64,000 nt of DNA from a virus, in the IMG/VR virus record IMGVR_UViG_3300030107_004238, positions 1 to 64,000 of that record, one strand, 5' to 3'. A program made the translations under genes and the position numbers. This document shows positions 47,848 through 55,125 of this stretch, in pieces; position 1 is the first letter of the stretch; the number at the start of each line of letters is the position of its first letter. Under the pieces are notes generated by a model that saw only the letters and a program-made list of their open reading frames with translations, did not search any database and was not told the DNA's origin.

Positions 47848-49109
47848 AATGGTTAGGTGCTCACGTATGGACATTAATAACTAAGTTTTACGGTCCTGTA
47901 CATCTTCCAGGTATAGAAGAAGAGGAAGATGATGGTAAATACTTACACATAGCTGATGGTTACAAACTTGGTTGGATGAGTGCTACTAGTTTTAAAGCTG
48001 CGCTAGGTATTTCAGATAATGAAATTATAGATTGGACCGTTGATCAAGGGGCTACTAATATACATGCTAATAATTATACAAATACCACATATTCAGCTGG
48101 TGATTTATTAGATTTAGATACAACAACCTTTAACGTTGATTTATCCGAGTTAACGGATGGTACAGCAGATGTTGTTGGTAGTACTGATGAATTAGTTTAC
48201 TTAGATAATGGTGTTCAAAAACGAAAGCAAATAGATGAAATTAAACTAGGGCAATTTAATAATGATCAAGGTTGGACCTCTAGCACCGGAGATATAACAC
48301 GTGTTTCTATCTCGGCAGATGACGAAAATAATGTTTTAGTAAATTCTGGTAATGCAGATTTTCCTCTACTTGGTGGGGAAGGTATAACTACCTCTATAGA
48401 CAGTACAGATGTAGTAATATCCGCGGAACTTGCCACAACAAGTAACAAGGGTGTAGCTAGTTTTGATACTAATGATTTTAGCGTGAGCAGTGGAGCTGTT
48501 AGTTTAAGAGATTTATCAACGTCTCATATAGCGGCAGGTACATTGGTAATTGAATCAGAAGGAATAGGTAGTAATGATAATGATACTACCATACCAACTT
48601 CAGCAGCTGTAAAAGATTACGCTGATACAAATAGAAAAACTAGTAGAATAAGATTTGTTACCGCTAACTTTAAAGATGACATGGGAACAACTGAAACGTT
48701 TATACCATTAGCGGCTGTACCAGAGGAAAAAACAACACTTACAAATGAGCAATCTGCTATAATAATGCCCACAAGTGGATATGTAAAAGAAGTTATAGTA
48801 AGAGCACATTATCCATCTGGATATACTTCAGAAAATATAGTGATCAAAGTATATAATAGACCTAAAAATAAAAAAATGAACAGTGCAACTCAAATTGGTA
48901 GCGATATAACTATAGCCGCTCCACTTCAAGCAACAACTGATGACGATAACACTAGAAGTACTGGCGATTTAGGAACATCTTATCCTTGGAGCAAATGGGA
49001 CGCTTTAGGTATGAGTTTTACATGGCAAAGCACTGGTCCTACAGGTTCTACAGATAAAACATATATTACAGTGGTATTACAAGAAAACATAACCGATTTA
49101 GGTTATTAA
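47844..49109 (+). CDS. tail fibre-like protein
   Basis: A 421-residue protein overlapping the previous stop by 4 nt (ATGA). Composition and repeats are fibre-like: Thr/Asp/Ser-rich short strands such as YSAGDLLDLDTTTFNVDLSE, GDITRVSISADDENNVLVNS and LATTSNKGVASFDTNDFSVS. The last two resemble collar and shaft segments of phage tail fibres. The C-terminal part (about 270-421) is a compact beta domain likely to carry binding or trimerisation. It is the probable receptor-binding fibre, in the same late block as two small companion genes. Confidence 0.75.
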   Translation: MKWLGAHVWTLITKFYGPVHLPGIEEEEDDGKYLHIADGYKLGWMSATSFKAALGISDNEIIDWTVDQGATNIHANNYTNTTYSAGDLLDLDTTTFNVDLSELTDGTADVVGSTDELVYLDNGVQKRKQIDEIKLGQFNNDQGWTSSTGDITRVSISADDENNVLVNSGNADFPLLGGEGITTSIDSTDVVISAELATTSNKGVASFDTNDFSVSSGAVSLRDLSTSHIAAGTLVIESEGIGSNDNDTTIPTSAAVKDYADTNRKTSRIRFVTANFKDDMGTTETFIPLAAVPEEKTTLTNEQSAIIMPTSGYVKEVIVRAHYPSGYTSENIVIKVYNRPKNKKMNSATQIGSDITIAAPLQATTDDDNTRSTGDLGTSYPWSKWDALGMSFTWQSTGPTGSTDKTYITVVLQENITDLGY

Positions 49110-49110
49110 T

Positions 49111-49137
49111 AATAAATAAATAAATAAATAAATAAAT
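49111..49137 (+). repeat. TAAA tetranucleotide repeat before a start codon
   Basis: Six or more perfect TAAA units run from 49113 to 49136 directly before the ATG at 49139. In Bacteroidota the A-rich region before the start is important for translation, so slippage here could change expression of the following gene. It is the longest microsatellite in the intergenic DNA of the window. Confidence 0.8.
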
Positions 49138-49138
49138 T

Positions 49139-49501
49139 ATGGCAACATTAACAGCAAAATTAACATTAACAAGTAGTGATACTGGTACATCTGCTTTAGA
49201 CGCTTCTACAACTAGCGTTTTAACGGTTACACTACCATCTTCAAATATTTCTAGACAAAGTATTGCAACTGGTAGCGCGCAATCAATAATAGCGTCTAAC
49301 AGTTCGTTTTCTTATGTTTATCTAAAGAATGTTTCTGGAACAGGTTCAGATCCATGGGTACAGATAAAACTAGGTGGAGATGCTAAAATAAAACTTAGAG
49401 TAGGTGAATTCGTTTTTCTACCTTTATACAGCTCTCAAGTAGTAGAAGGTGAAGCTCAAGTAGGTGCTTGTACAGTTGAATACGGATATTGGACAGTGTA
49501 A
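49139..49501 (+). CDS. small fibre/virion-type protein
   Basis: A 120-residue Thr/Ser-rich beta protein with the segments FSYVYLKNVSGTGSDPWVQIK and LRVGEFVFLPLYSS. Patterns of this sort occur in small phage head or tail decoration proteins. It starts after a TAAA repeat and is followed 3 nt later by another small beta protein. No catalytic or binding motif is visible. It may act with the fibre. Confidence 0.65.
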   Translation: MATLTAKLTLTSSDTGTSALDASTTSVLTVTLPSSNISRQSIATGSAQSIIASNSSFSYVYLKNVSGTGSDPWVQIKLGGDAKIKLRVGEFVFLPLYSSQVVEGEAQVGACTVEYGYWTV

Positions 49502-49504
49502 TAA

Positions 49505-49933
49505 ATGGCTAGGTCTATAAGAGATTACGAAGCTTCTGACGCTTTTAGAAGGGCGAAAACAACAAGTATAAGAGAGCAAATTGAAAACCCTATATTAAGC
49601 CAGACTTCAGGAAAAACAACTTACACAGCTATATCTGGTACTAGTTTAACAACAATATCAAAAAGATATGTAGCTAAATCCATGTTGATATGTAACACGG
49701 GTACCGTGGATACACAGGTCACATTATATTTAAATAGACCCGGTGGTAGTCCAGATCATACAGCTATATTATTTAAAACATGGTTACCAACTGGTACTTC
49801 TATTGCGTTAAACTCAAGCGAATTAGCTTTTGATGACACAGAAGAAGCTAATGCTGACGTAATGAATTATTACAGTATCAAATTAGATGTAGCTGCCGGT
49901 ACTCCAACAATAGACATAACAACAAGAATTTAA
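49505..49933 (+). CDS. small virion-type protein
   Basis: A 142-residue protein. The first 40 residues are charged and probably helical (RDYEASDAFRRAKTTS), and the rest is a beta domain with SKRYVAKSMLICNTGTVDT and VTLYLNRPGG. The latter resembles small beta-sandwich virion proteins with a 'NTG' turn, as in the preceding gene's domain. An N-terminal helix plus beta head suggests a short fibre or tail adaptor. Function unknown. Confidence 0.65.
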   Translation: MARSIRDYEASDAFRRAKTTSIREQIENPILSQTSGKTTYTAISGTSLTTISKRYVAKSMLICNTGTVDTQVTLYLNRPGGSPDHTAILFKTWLPTGTSIALNSSELAFDDTEEANADVMNYYSIKLDVAAGTPTIDITTRI

Positions 49934-49937
49934 TAAG

Positions 49938-50393
49938 ATGATAAGTAAACATATTTCGTATAAAGAAGGTGTGTATAGCAGAACAGCGACGCGCAGGGGA
50001 ATTGACAATGTTCCAAATGATGAGCAATTAGCAAACATGGAATTAGTTGCCAAAGAAGTGTTTGAACCACTTAGAGCTTATGTCAATGGGCCAATAAAAA
50101 TAAATAGTTTTTTTAGATGTCCAGAGCTTAATAAAGCTATTGGTGGATCTAAAACATCTCAACATTGTAAAGGTCAAGCTATGGATATAGACGATACTTT
50201 CGGTAGAATGACTAATGCCGAAATGTATCATTTTATAAAAGAGCATTTAGATTTTGATCAAATGATATGGGAGTTTGGAGATGATGATAATCCTGATTGG
50301 GTACATGTTAGTTATGTATCTCCTGAAGCCAACAGAAATAGATGTTTAAAGGCTTACCGTAAAAATGGTAAAACTAAATATATGGTAATTTAA
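49938..50393 (+). CDS. M15-family peptidase endolysin
   Basis: A 151-residue enzyme of the peptidase M15 family (VanY/M15_3 type), which cleaves peptidoglycan cross-link peptides. The zinc-binding motif H-x6-D is in SQHCKGQAMDID (His76, Asp83) and the third ligand is His123 in PDWVHVSY. The preceding SFFRCPELNKAIGG is the typical substrate-side segment. It has no signal peptide, so it depends on a holin (3296-3682 or 44450-44671) to reach the wall. It is the last sizeable gene of the rightward block. Confidence 0.9.
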   Translation: MISKHISYKEGVYSRTATRRGIDNVPNDEQLANMELVAKEVFEPLRAYVNGPIKINSFFRCPELNKAIGGSKTSQHCKGQAMDIDDTFGRMTNAEMYHFIKEHLDFDQMIWEFGDDDNPDWVHVSYVSPEANRNRCLKAYRKNGKTKYMVI

Positions 50394-50450
50394 CAATTAT
50401 TTAATATAGAAACATATAAGTTACATGAATTGTGATGTAATTACAATATC

Positions 50451-50528
50451 ATGGAAACACACAAAATAGATATTAGTCCTATTATATATATAGCGCTAAT
50501 GATCACTATCTTTATGGTAGCAATATAA
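50451..50528 (+). CDS. 25-residue transmembrane peptide
   Basis: A 25-codon frame, METHKIDIS followed by a hydrophobic stretch PIIYIALMITIFMVAI and a stop. One transmembrane helix fills the C-terminal half. It lies between the endolysin and the convergent terminator, with no other gene in the 170-nt gap. A small membrane peptide beside an endolysin could aid lysis. Only size, hydrophobicity and position support it. Confidence 0.45.
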   Translation: METHKIDISPIIYIALMITIFMVAI

Positions 50529-50560
50529 AAAAAGGGAGTAACTTTCGTTACCCCCTTTTG
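50527..50560. terminator. bidirectional intrinsic terminator between the convergent blocks
   Basis: A hairpin GGGAGTAAC-TTTC-GTTACCCCC (one A-C mismatch) flanked by AAAAAA on the left and TTTTG on the right, so it reads as a terminator on both strands. It separates the rightward endolysin end from the leftward histone-like gene. Confidence 0.9.
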
Positions 50561-50564
50561 TTAT

Positions 50565-50759
50565 TTAGAACTGTTTGTTCTTCTGTGATTGGACCTCTAT
50601 TCTGATCTCTTGTGCTAGTTCTTTAATAAGCTGCATGGCTTTTCTAACCCGCGTTCCAGCGGAATTATTTCCATCAACAAATTTTGTAACATCACCTTGA
50701 GTATCATTAATAACATTTTGTAGGTTATCATAAAGGCCGTCTAATTGATTAAACGCCAT
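50565..50759 (-). CDS. histone H1-like protein of Bacteroidota type
   Basis: A 64-residue DNA-binding protein. The segment KFVDGNNSAGTRVRKAMQLIKELAQEIRIEVQ (residues about 26-57, given here in parts: GNNSAGTRVRKAM, LIKELAQEIRIEVQ) matches the short histone H1-like (Hc1) proteins common in Bacteroidota genomes. Those are small, with a GN-x-AG-x-RARK signature. Here the usual long Lys/Ala tail is missing. It would bind and compact DNA. It is the last gene of the leftward block, ahead of the terminator. Confidence 0.78.
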   Translation of the reverse strand: MAFNQLDGLYDNLQNVINDTQGDVTKFVDGNNSAGTRVRKAMQLIKELAQEIRIEVQSQKNKQF

Positions 50760-50790
50760 AATTTAATTTGATTTAAGTTATTATATTTAA

Positions 50791-51030
50791 TTACTTTTTA
50801 ACGCATTTATCGCATAAGAAAAAATACATAATAAATACTAAAGCTAATAGTCCTGAAAATCCAGCACCACCAATTCCGTTTACTAAATTTATAAAATTAG
50901 TAATTATATCCATATTAAATACTTTAACTCCTGTTAATAATTGCCATAAAATTGTTACTGGTACAAAAGCCATCATGATAGATACTAATCCACCGAAAAA
51001 CTCTGTACAATACTTCATTACTTTTTCCAT
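50791..51030 (-). CDS. two-TM small membrane protein
   Basis: A 79-residue protein with transmembrane segments at about residues 14-34 and 51-71 joined by a hydrophilic hinge. The second helix contains GIGGAGFSGLLALVFIMYFF, and the protein ends with a cysteine-flanked basic tail CDKCVKK. A small inner-membrane protein is certain by composition; holin, superinfection exclusion and regulator roles are all open. It has the TTAACTAAAA leader 9 nt before its start. Confidence 0.65.
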   Translation of the reverse strand: MEKVMKYCTEFFGGLVSIMMAFVPVTILWQLLTGVKVFNMDIITNFINLVNGIGGAGFSGLLALVFIMYFFLCDKCVKK

Positions 51031-51039
51031 TTTGTTATG

Positions 51040-51049
51040 TTTTAGTTAA
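51040..51049 (-). promoter_or_regulatory. TTAACTAAAA leader motif
   Basis: On the minus strand the decamer TTAACTAAAA lies 9 nt before the ATG at 51030, the same spacing as at 5459-5468 and 51497-51506. Confidence 0.45.
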
Positions 51050-51052
51050 TAC

Positions 51053-51487
51053 TTAAAATTTATAAGATAGTCCTAAATTAAATTTACCCTCTCTATCACC
51101 ATCTGCATTTTCTTTCATAGACATTACATAGTAAGGGTCAATTGAAAGACTTTTCCAAACGTTAAAAGAATAACCTAATCCTAGTTCCATTTTATCCATC
51201 ATTTTATCTTCAGACTCAGATACATAATTATATACACAAGTAGCCCAAGCTCCTGATTTGTGTATTATATATCTACCTAACAACTCGTAGTTTTCCTCAC
51301 CATCTCTAGTAAGTCCAACAGTTAGTTTGTCATTAACTTGATAAAGAACACCGATTTTATCTGTGAAATTATAAGTAGTTTCACCTACGGTATCTGTAAC
51401 CTCGTTAACAGTAGTTGTTACTGAAAACTGTGCTGATGCAATAGTAGTAATTAAAGCACACAACGTAGTTAAAAATAATTTTGTCAT
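51053..51487 (-). CDS. exported small outer-membrane beta-barrel protein
   Basis: A 144-residue protein with a Sec signal peptide (MTKLFLTTLCALITTIASA-Q) and a mature part of about eight alternating strands (VLYQVNDKLTVGLTR, WATCVYNYVSESEDK, MELGLGYSFNVWKSLSIDPY). It ends in FNLGLSYKF, the aromatic C-terminal residue of barrel proteins. It should fold as a small OmpA/OmpX-like barrel in the host outer membrane. It lies in the leftward, probably early block, so the surface may be altered soon after infection. It has a TTAACTAAAA leader. Confidence 0.78.
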   Translation of the reverse strand: MTKLFLTTLCALITTIASAQFSVTTTVNEVTDTVGETTYNFTDKIGVLYQVNDKLTVGLTRDGEENYELLGRYIIHKSGAWATCVYNYVSESEDKMMDKMELGLGYSFNVWKSLSIDPYYVMSMKENADGDREGKFNLGLSYKF

Positions 51488-51496
51488 AATTAATTG

Positions 51497-51506
51497 TTTT
51501 AGTTAA
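51497..51506 (-). promoter_or_regulatory. TTAACTAAAA leader motif
   Basis: On the minus strand the decamer lies 9 nt before the ATG at 51487. It overlaps the stop codon of the ribonucleotide reductase gene, so it must serve both as coding end and as leader. Confidence 0.45.
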
Positions 51507-53377
51507 AGGCTTGTTATTTCGCATGATCCACCGGCACAAGCCAATTCGCCTGATAGATCGGTATTGTCAGCATCTTCTATTACATTTTCTAAACTTATGT
51601 TATGTAATTTAGAAACTAATTTATCAAACTCTTTTTTAGTTATATCTTCAAAAGGAGCTTGAGTATATGTTCCACCATCATAAGGTAAAACAGATAAACC
51701 ATTGTAACACTCTCTATTATCCCACATCCATTTACCAGCTTTATTCCACTCATCTTTTCTTAAGCTAATTGTAGCAGATACATTATGGGTATTTGAACCA
51801 ATCCTATGACCAGTTTTAACCCATTCAGTAGCAACTCTTTTAACTCTTTTCAACAAGTCAAAAGCAGATTCAGTTCTTAATATAGAACCTTTAGGCGCTG
51901 ATTGTGGTATTTCGATAACAGCCGTGTCGTGTGGTCTAAAATATTCATCTTGTACTAATTCTGGATGGTGTATAGCAAGATATTTATATATAGCCTCGTT
52001 TTTACCTACACGAAGTCTTCTAATATAATAATCGTTGTGCCAAGCATGAATACCTGAAGATGTTCCAAGCACAAGAGATGTTGTCCCTGCTGGTTTAACA
52101 CATGTTGTTCTAGCAGCTTTATTTATCCCTATTAGTTTTGCTACTCTCGTGTTTTCTCTTTTTACGATACTTGCAGCGGCCTTCATATCCAGCGGGAGCA
52201 CAGCGGCACTCGCGATTCCTGTCATTGACACACCTATAAGTGCGTCTTTCTCTGTTGTTTCTTGCCATATTTCTCTTAGATAGTGGAATTCCGTATAACC
52301 TGCTTGAAGCGTTCCAATGAAGGCTGCAGCTTTAACTCGATCATTCAGGTCTTCTTGGTCTGTGACGTCACTTACATTAACTTCACACAGATTACAGAAC
52401 TGATAAGGCCTTAGTGCTATTTCACAGCAAGGATTAGTTCCCCAATCCTTATCATGGTTGAAATATATTCCTGGTTCACCAGCCCCGGATAATTCAATAC
52501 GTTTCCACAAATCTAAGAAAAATTCTTTAGTAACTTTGTGTCGCATTAGTACAGCAGAGTTATTTGCTCTACCTCTTTGTGGGTTTTTTTCCCACCAACT
52601 TCCAGATTTACACGAAATCATTTCTTCATCATATGCTGAAAACAAACTTATTAACGCTGCTCGTCTGATACCACCAGCGAGTACAGCATCAGCAATATGA
52701 CAAATAATATCATGGACTTCAAGAGTAGTAAGTTGTGTTCCATCTTGTTTTGATTCTAGTATTCCTTTTATTTTTACAATACATTCTTTTAAAGGTTGAG
52801 GTCCTGGTGCTTTTCCACCTGAGGTCACAAGCATAGCTCCCTTTGGTCTAATATCAGAATAATCAAATTTTATCTTAGATGATCTCTTAGAGCCTAAATA
52901 AGACTTAATTAAAACTTTTATTGCATCTGACCAACCCTCAATACTATCTCCAATAACAAATCTTCTAGTTCTACCTTGAAATGGTTTTGTTATATGTGGA
53001 AGAGAGGTAATATGATGTCTTTGAACACTATAACCAACACCGCAACCAGATAGCAAAAGGAACATACACTCACTAAAGCTATCGACATGATCGATAGGTA
53101 AGTAACTACAGTTATATAATCTATTCGGACTGATTTCAATTGGCTTACCACTAAACTGAAGCGAACGCATACTTGGTAAAACTTTTTTCTTATAGACATA
53201 TCTATATACTTCTTCTATTTGATTAAATAATTTTGGATATTTTTTTTGGTGCATTTCCTTGTTTCTTGAGACTAGTTCTTCCCATGTTTCTCTTCTATTG
53301 AGTTCTGGAAGATACTTAGCATACTTCATGTAGATTGTTAAATCTGAAAGTATTTTTTTATTAAGATCTTTATCCAT
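51503..53377 (-). CDS. nrdJ: class II (adenosylcobalamin-dependent) ribonucleotide reductase
   Basis: A 624-residue monomeric class II reductase of the triphosphate-reductase type, which makes dNTPs using a B12-derived radical. Active-site residues match the Lactobacillus-type enzyme: Cys90 (RLYNCSYL), Asn315-Cys317-Glu319 (NPCCE), Cys328 (FCNLCEVNV) eleven residues after Cys317, TTCVKPAGTTSLVLGTSSG, and the C-terminal CAGGSC (Cys614, Cys619) that re-reduces the active site. It needs oxygen-independent B12 rather than a separate NrdB, so it suits a host that makes or imports cobalamin. It is somewhat short (about 740 residues is usual). Its start overlaps the upstream 45-residue gene by 8 nt (ATGGATAA). 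Confidence 0.93.
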   Translation of the reverse strand: MDKDLNKKILSDLTIYMKYAKYLPELNRRETWEELVSRNKEMHQKKYPKLFNQIEEVYRYVYKKKVLPSMRSLQFSGKPIEISPNRLYNCSYLPIDHVDSFSECMFLLLSGCGVGYSVQRHHITSLPHITKPFQGRTRRFVIGDSIEGWSDAIKVLIKSYLGSKRSSKIKFDYSDIRPKGAMLVTSGGKAPGPQPLKECIVKIKGILESKQDGTQLTTLEVHDIICHIADAVLAGGIRRAALISLFSAYDEEMISCKSGSWWEKNPQRGRANNSAVLMRHKVTKEFFLDLWKRIELSGAGEPGIYFNHDKDWGTNPCCEIALRPYQFCNLCEVNVSDVTDQEDLNDRVKAAAFIGTLQAGYTEFHYLREIWQETTEKDALIGVSMTGIASAAVLPLDMKAAASIVKRENTRVAKLIGINKAARTTCVKPAGTTSLVLGTSSGIHAWHNDYYIRRLRVGKNEAIYKYLAIHHPELVQDEYFRPHDTAVIEIPQSAPKGSILRTESAFDLLKRVKRVATEWVKTGHRIGSNTHNVSATISLRKDEWNKAGKWMWDNRECYNGLSVLPYDGGTYTQAPFEDITKKEFDKLVSKLHNISLENVIEDADNTDLSGELACAGGSCEITSL

Positions 53378-53507
53378 GCCAAATTGTAATACAAAGATCT
53401 ATAAAAGGAAAATATAAAACGTGATTTGTTTTGGACTTTTCTTTGTATGACCTGAATCCTATTAATATCCCAGGGTAAAACCCTAAACTAAATTCCCAAT
53501 CTTTCAT
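53370..53507 (-). CDS. 45-residue conserved-looking hypothetical protein
   Basis: A 45-residue frame beginning MKDWEFSLGFYPGILIGFR and ending FIDLCITIWHG. The arrangement of an aromatic 'GFYPG-x-L-x-G-x-R' start and a 'LYFPFIDLCI' end is one I associate with small proteins of marine phages. It overlaps the nrdJ start by 8 nt (ATGGATAA) and lies 5 nt after the upstream nuclease gene. A TAACTAAAA segment is 13 nt before its start. A small membrane-associated helix is possible. Function unknown. Confidence 0.65.
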   Translation of the reverse strand: MKDWEFSLGFYPGILIGFRSYKEKSKTNHVLYFPFIDLCITIWHG

Positions 53508-53512
53508 TTAAT

Positions 53513-53965
53513 TTAATTTTTTTTAGTTATTAATTTAATTACTTCGTCACATTCTTTTTGATTCTGAGGTTTATATAAGGTTACATGTTTTAAATTATCA
53601 TTAACATATTTTTTAAACATTTTCCATCGAATTGGAAAACTTTCATTTGCTCTACCCTTACATTCTATTATAAACGAGTCACTTACAAAGTCTGGTGTGT
53701 ATTTAATGGGAAGTACTTTTTTGCTACCTCTATTTACCAAATCACCCTTACCATTACTTTGTCTTTCATAACTTTCGTTTTTAAACTCAAAACCTTCTTG
53801 AACAATATATGTTTGGCCTTCGTACTTAGCTTTTATTTTAGCTTTTTTTAAAGCCATATACATATATTTTTCTAAACCAGAAGCAAACTTGATCCCGTCG
53901 AATGTGACTTTCTTTGCTCTGACGGGACCACGTTTTCTTTTATACTTCTTTTTCATTTGACACAA
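53513..53965 (-). CDS. DUF1064-type PD-(D/E)XK nuclease (endonuclease-like)
   Basis: A 150-residue basic protein with the phage nuclease pattern: SGLEKYMYMALKKA (Glu near residue 31), YTPDFVSDS (catalytic Asp) and FIIECKGRANESFPIRWKMF (E-x-K and following). This is the PD-(D/E)XK layout of DUF1064/T7 endonuclease I-like proteins, which resolve branched DNA or cut during replication and packaging. The start could also be the internal ATG at 53956, nine bases later. It overlaps the upstream gene by 26 nt. Confidence 0.78.
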   Translation of the reverse strand: MCQMKKKYKRKRGPVRAKKVTFDGIKFASGLEKYMYMALKKAKIKAKYEGQTYIVQEGFEFKNESYERQSNGKGDLVNRGSKKVLPIKYTPDFVSDSFIIECKGRANESFPIRWKMFKKYVNDNLKHVTLYKPQNQKECDEVIKLITKKN

Positions 53966-54245
53966 ACGGGTTTTTCATTGACTTTAGCTCTTCTATTTCT
54001 TCTCGAGCAGTTTGTATGTATAGCACAGCGTCCATAAGTTCTTCTTGTATATCTGTTAAATATCCATACAAATCTTTCATTTTAAACCTACGCTCGTCAT
54101 CTAATGTTGATCCATATTTTTCATAACCAACGTCTGATCTTGATACAAATTTATCAACTACATTTTTAACAACTGGATCACGGAAGCCATAAGACTCTCT
54201 ACATGTGATACCGTTTTTACCATCCATTATTTCTCTATCACTCAT
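53940..54245 (-). CDS. MazG-like nucleotide pyrophosphohydrolase-type protein
   Basis: A 101-residue helical protein from the ATG at 54245, just past the upstream stop (TAATATG); an earlier in-frame ATG at 54269 lies inside the upstream gene. The segment RSDVGYEKYGSTLDDERRF and the following LTDIQEELMDAVLYIQTARE resemble small all-alpha MazG-like enzymes, where a Glu/Asp cluster (QEELMDA) binds Mg. Such proteins hydrolyse NTPs or dNTPs to monophosphates. It follows a second MazG-type gene, so the phage has two candidates with different architecture. Confidence 0.65.
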   Translation of the reverse strand: MSDREIMDGKNGITCRESYGFRDPVVKNVVDKFVSRSDVGYEKYGSTLDDERRFKMKDLYGYLTDIQEELMDAVLYIQTAREEIEELKSMKNPFVSNEKEV

Positions 54246-54246
54246 A

Positions 54247-55125
54247 TTAATCTTTTTTAAATGTTCCATTATCCATTTTACCCGTTCTGTCTTTGATTTC
54301 GTTATAAGCTTTAACTATGCACTCTTCAATAGACACACCCATCAATTCGGAGAAATTAGTTAATACAACAACCATATCACCAACAGCATCTATACCTTGT
54401 TCTAAATCCTCTTTTAATATAGCTCTACCTAATTCTCCAGCTTCTTCCATTAATTTAATATACTGTGTTTTTGGGTCTCCTTTTTCATACAAACCTCTTT
54501 CATCAGCCCAAGCTCTAATTAAATCAAAATAGTTTGAATCAGATTCTTTTTTATGTTTAGCTTGTACGCCTGTTGGAGATAATGCTCCAGATATAGTTTT
54601 TCCATCATACATATCTTTAGGTTTTTCTTCTTGCTTAACGATTGGTTCTATATTACTATAAGGATCATTATTATCATAATATCTAGCAAAAGCTTTATTA
54701 TATATATAACATCTATCTCTATTATACATTGATTGCTTAGCATTTGACATTATCCAATTGATAGTGTTTTGTGTTAAAACAAATGACCCATGTTCTGTTT
54801 CCCATGTCATATCTAAATTATCCATGAGTTGTCCTTTTAATTTGTCAACGGGACACGGGAACGTTGTAGTTTGTTCTGTTATGTTTATATTCATTTTGTG
54901 TTTATTTTTATTAAAATTAAGTTTATTATAAGGGATATCATCTACTCTATACTTATAAAATTTTTGCATTATTCTCTCACCTTCAGATATAAAATCTATA
55001 TCATCAGATGTTTCTATTATTTCGTATTCACCAGGATAATATCCTTGTTGTTTGTGAACACGCTCTTCAAGGTTAGTTGTTACGCCAATCTTTTTTCCTG
55101 GTATGTGATATAAGTAATATGTCAT
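54247..55125 (-). CDS. GIY-YIG-like/MazG fusion protein
   Basis: A 292-residue fusion. Residues 1-60 (YYLYHIPGKKIGVTTNLEER, VHKQQGY) resemble a GIY-YIG nuclease domain with the catalytic-type Arg22 and a Glu at 48 or 50. Residues about 195-285 form a MazG domain with YIKLMEEAGEL (Glu227, Glu228, Glu231), AVGDMVVVLTNF (Asp246, Asp250) and a helix with EECIVKAYNEIKDR. MazG domains hydrolyse non-canonical or excess nucleoside triphosphates. An in-frame ATG at 54894, preceded by AAAATAAACACAAA, could start a shorter form without the nuclease domain. The middle is unassigned. It overlaps the HMase-like gene by 4 nt. Confidence 0.75.
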   Translation of the reverse strand: MTYYLYHIPGKKIGVTTNLEERVHKQQGYYPGEYEIIETSDDIDFISEGERIMQKFYKYRVDDIPYNKLNFNKNKHKMNINITEQTTTFPCPVDKLKGQLMDNLDMTWETEHGSFVLTQNTINWIMSNAKQSMYNRDRCYIYNKAFARYYDNNDPYSNIEPIVKQEEKPKDMYDGKTISGALSPTGVQAKHKKESDSNYFDLIRAWADERGLYEKGDPKTQYIKLMEEAGELGRAILKEDLEQGIDAVGDMVVVLTNFSELMGVSIEECIVKAYNEIKDRTGKMDNGTFKKD

